Shown here: piece by piece, positions 63,501 through 64,000 of the stretch
Position numbering within the stretch: position 1 is the first letter of the stretch
Layout: every line of letters starts with the position of its first letter
Source of the DNA: Bugulina stolonifera
Taxonomy: Eukaryota > Bryozoa > Gymnolaemata > Cheilostomatida > Bugulidae
DNA: 64,000 bases
NCBI GenBank assembly: GCA_935421135.1
Contig: OW285187.1
Coordinates: forward strand, 9,982,001 to 10,046,000
Direction of reading: 5' to 3'
Program-made: the position numbers and the translations under genes
Notes under the pieces: model-generated
The model's input: only the letters and a program-made list of their open reading frames with translations
Databases searched by the model: none
What the model was told of the DNA's origin: nothing

Positions 63501-63614
63501 TTATTTATGAACTGCATATATGATATCGTGCAGTAATATAAAAAATAACAGAAATCGTTAATGGTCAGTTGGAACTTTGTTATACATACCTATGACTATT
63601 CTACTCATGATCAT
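60520..63614 (-). CDS. Four-pass MARVEL/CMTM-like membrane protein
   Basis: Exons 5' to 3': 63614-63590 (tentative), 62661-62573, 62071-61907, 61556-61443, 60648-60520, about 173 aa, all phases consistent. The four hydrophobic segments are FCSITFLFKLLEIGLSLASL (with further residues), AIVYIEIVAALVLVTIISWA, YHLTVFVLMAVATACAAYLW and FTCAAAALLFLLDTVFNFMW. The IKANLPYF lead-in to helix 1 and the CAAAALLFLLDT helix 4 are typical of MARVEL proteins such as CMTM, plasmolipin and fly singles bar. The short cytoplasmic tail ends FEPELTI. Family members sit in cholesterol-rich membranes and act in vesicle trafficking or fusion; the specific subfamily is unresolved. The first exon encodes only MIMSRIVI and has phase-1 donor gtatgt; it is plausible but weakly supported. 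Two introns contain SINE copies. Confidence 0.8.
60905..61055 (-). mobile_element. tRNA-derived SINE copy (linear)
   Basis: On the minus strand it reads tggtgtagtggtaatg (A-box-like), then gattaggtactgtagaggcc, then ggattcaaacccc (B-box), then catcagggattgtattttc-type sequence. This order is the same as in the arms of the 62.2-kb foldback, but unduplicated. It lies in the last intron of the MARVEL gene. Confidence 0.75.
61725..61785. repeat. SINE 3'-module fragment
   Basis: gggtattttcatggatgtgaaa followed by cttgactgctctgtagac matches the module downstream of the B-box in the foldback element (ggtattttcatggatttgaaa, ctgactgctcaaagat). The tRNA-like part is absent. Confidence 0.6.
62205..62539. 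mobile_element. Head-to-head foldback SINE with tRNA-like arms
   Basis: Two arms of about 130-170 bp are inverted copies meeting near 62377 (agctaagctaagct). Each arm, read outward from the centre, has an A-box-like tggtgtagtggtag, a B-box (gggttcaaaac left, aggttcaagcc right), cagtcagggactggtatttt, a gactgctcaaagataaatcc module and terminal gctaaaaatacattata. The right arm lacks about 39 bases between two GTAG repeats. The right arm alone continues to aaaatggccaaaccccc. A 13-bp direct repeat, ctgatatatacat, flanks the unit at 62205-62217 and 62527-62539. It lies in a MARVEL-gene intron, 34 bases from a donor site. Confidence 0.88.
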
Positions 63615-64000
63615 GATGATTACACATTTATTAAGACTACTGCTTAAGACCCACTGCTCATATTTCACACTAAACTTGTTATAAAGATAACGTCTTTTAA
63701 AAAATACATACATGTACACACCTACGTGATTTTATTACACTAAAGACAAAACAAGGGTTGACATATTATTATTATAAAAGAAGTAAAAAAAACTATATTT
63801 CTAGTCTACATGTATGAGTTCCCACGCCTTTACCTCTTCCGAGGGACCATTGGGTAAATTCAGTTTAAAAAAAACTATGTAGTATGCTATATTAATTTAA
63901 GTTTTAATTACAGAACATTTAATTCACATAAATCATCAAATGCATGTCTAGCTTATTTATTTACCATTCTCATGTAGTACATGTATAACGTTTATAATTA
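63615..64000. other. Window end, presumed 5' flank of the MARVEL gene
   Basis: AT-rich, with no supported exon. A minus-strand segment at about 63810-63860 ends in a gtaaag donor-like sequence but does not join in phase to the next exon. Confidence 0.4.

Overview
The window is animal nuclear DNA. It is AT-rich, has no operons, and its genes are split into many short exons by GT-AG introns of roughly 0.2 to 5.4 kb. The gene set (LIX1, ONECUT, CCDC186, an AF9/ENL homologue, a piRNA-pathway Tudor protein, a MARVEL protein) is metazoan. Gene density, the RRM-MYND-Tudor architecture and decayed non-LTR and tRNA-SINE repeats point to an invertebrate. I could not fix the phylum. All gene models were joined by eye from splice sites, reading phase and remembered family sequence; no transcript evidence was available.

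Layout. 1-3.2 kb: intergenic, with 3' ends of decayed non-LTR retrotransposons. 3.2-7.4 kb (+): FKBP51/52-type co-chaperone, 9 exons, with a 20-bp minisatellite in one intron. 10.3-15.4 kb (+): LIX1/lowfat homologue, 5 exons. 17.3-25.5 kb (+): ONECUT transcription factor, with a 5.4-kb intron between CUT and homeodomain. 38.8-27.4 kb (-): 25-exon Tudor protein with RRM, MYND finger and four Tudor modules, convergent with ONECUT. 38.8-43.3 kb: divergent spacer with transposon remnants. 43.3-52.1 kb (+): CCDC186/CCCP-1 coiled-coil protein, 18 exons. 53.0-55.4 kb: cluster of two small inverted-repeat transposons, a large palindrome and a LINE fragment ending in a perfect palindrome. 55.9-59.8 kb (+): YEATS-AHD protein (AF9/ENL), 10 exons. 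63.6-60.5 kb (-): four-pass MARVEL/CMTM-like protein, 5 exons, invaded by a tRNA-derived SINE family.

The genes do not form one pathway. They are independent housekeeping (FKBP, CCDC186, AF9/ENL), developmental (ONECUT, LIX1), germline (Tudor) and membrane (MARVEL) genes. I saw no CRISPR array, prokaryotic system or viral gene. The most unusual items are: the Tudor gene, which combines features of vertebrate TDRD1 and insect Vreteno; a head-to-head foldback form of a tRNA-like SINE with several decayed relatives; and a minisatellite that has amplified a genuine 5' splice site of the AF9/ENL gene.
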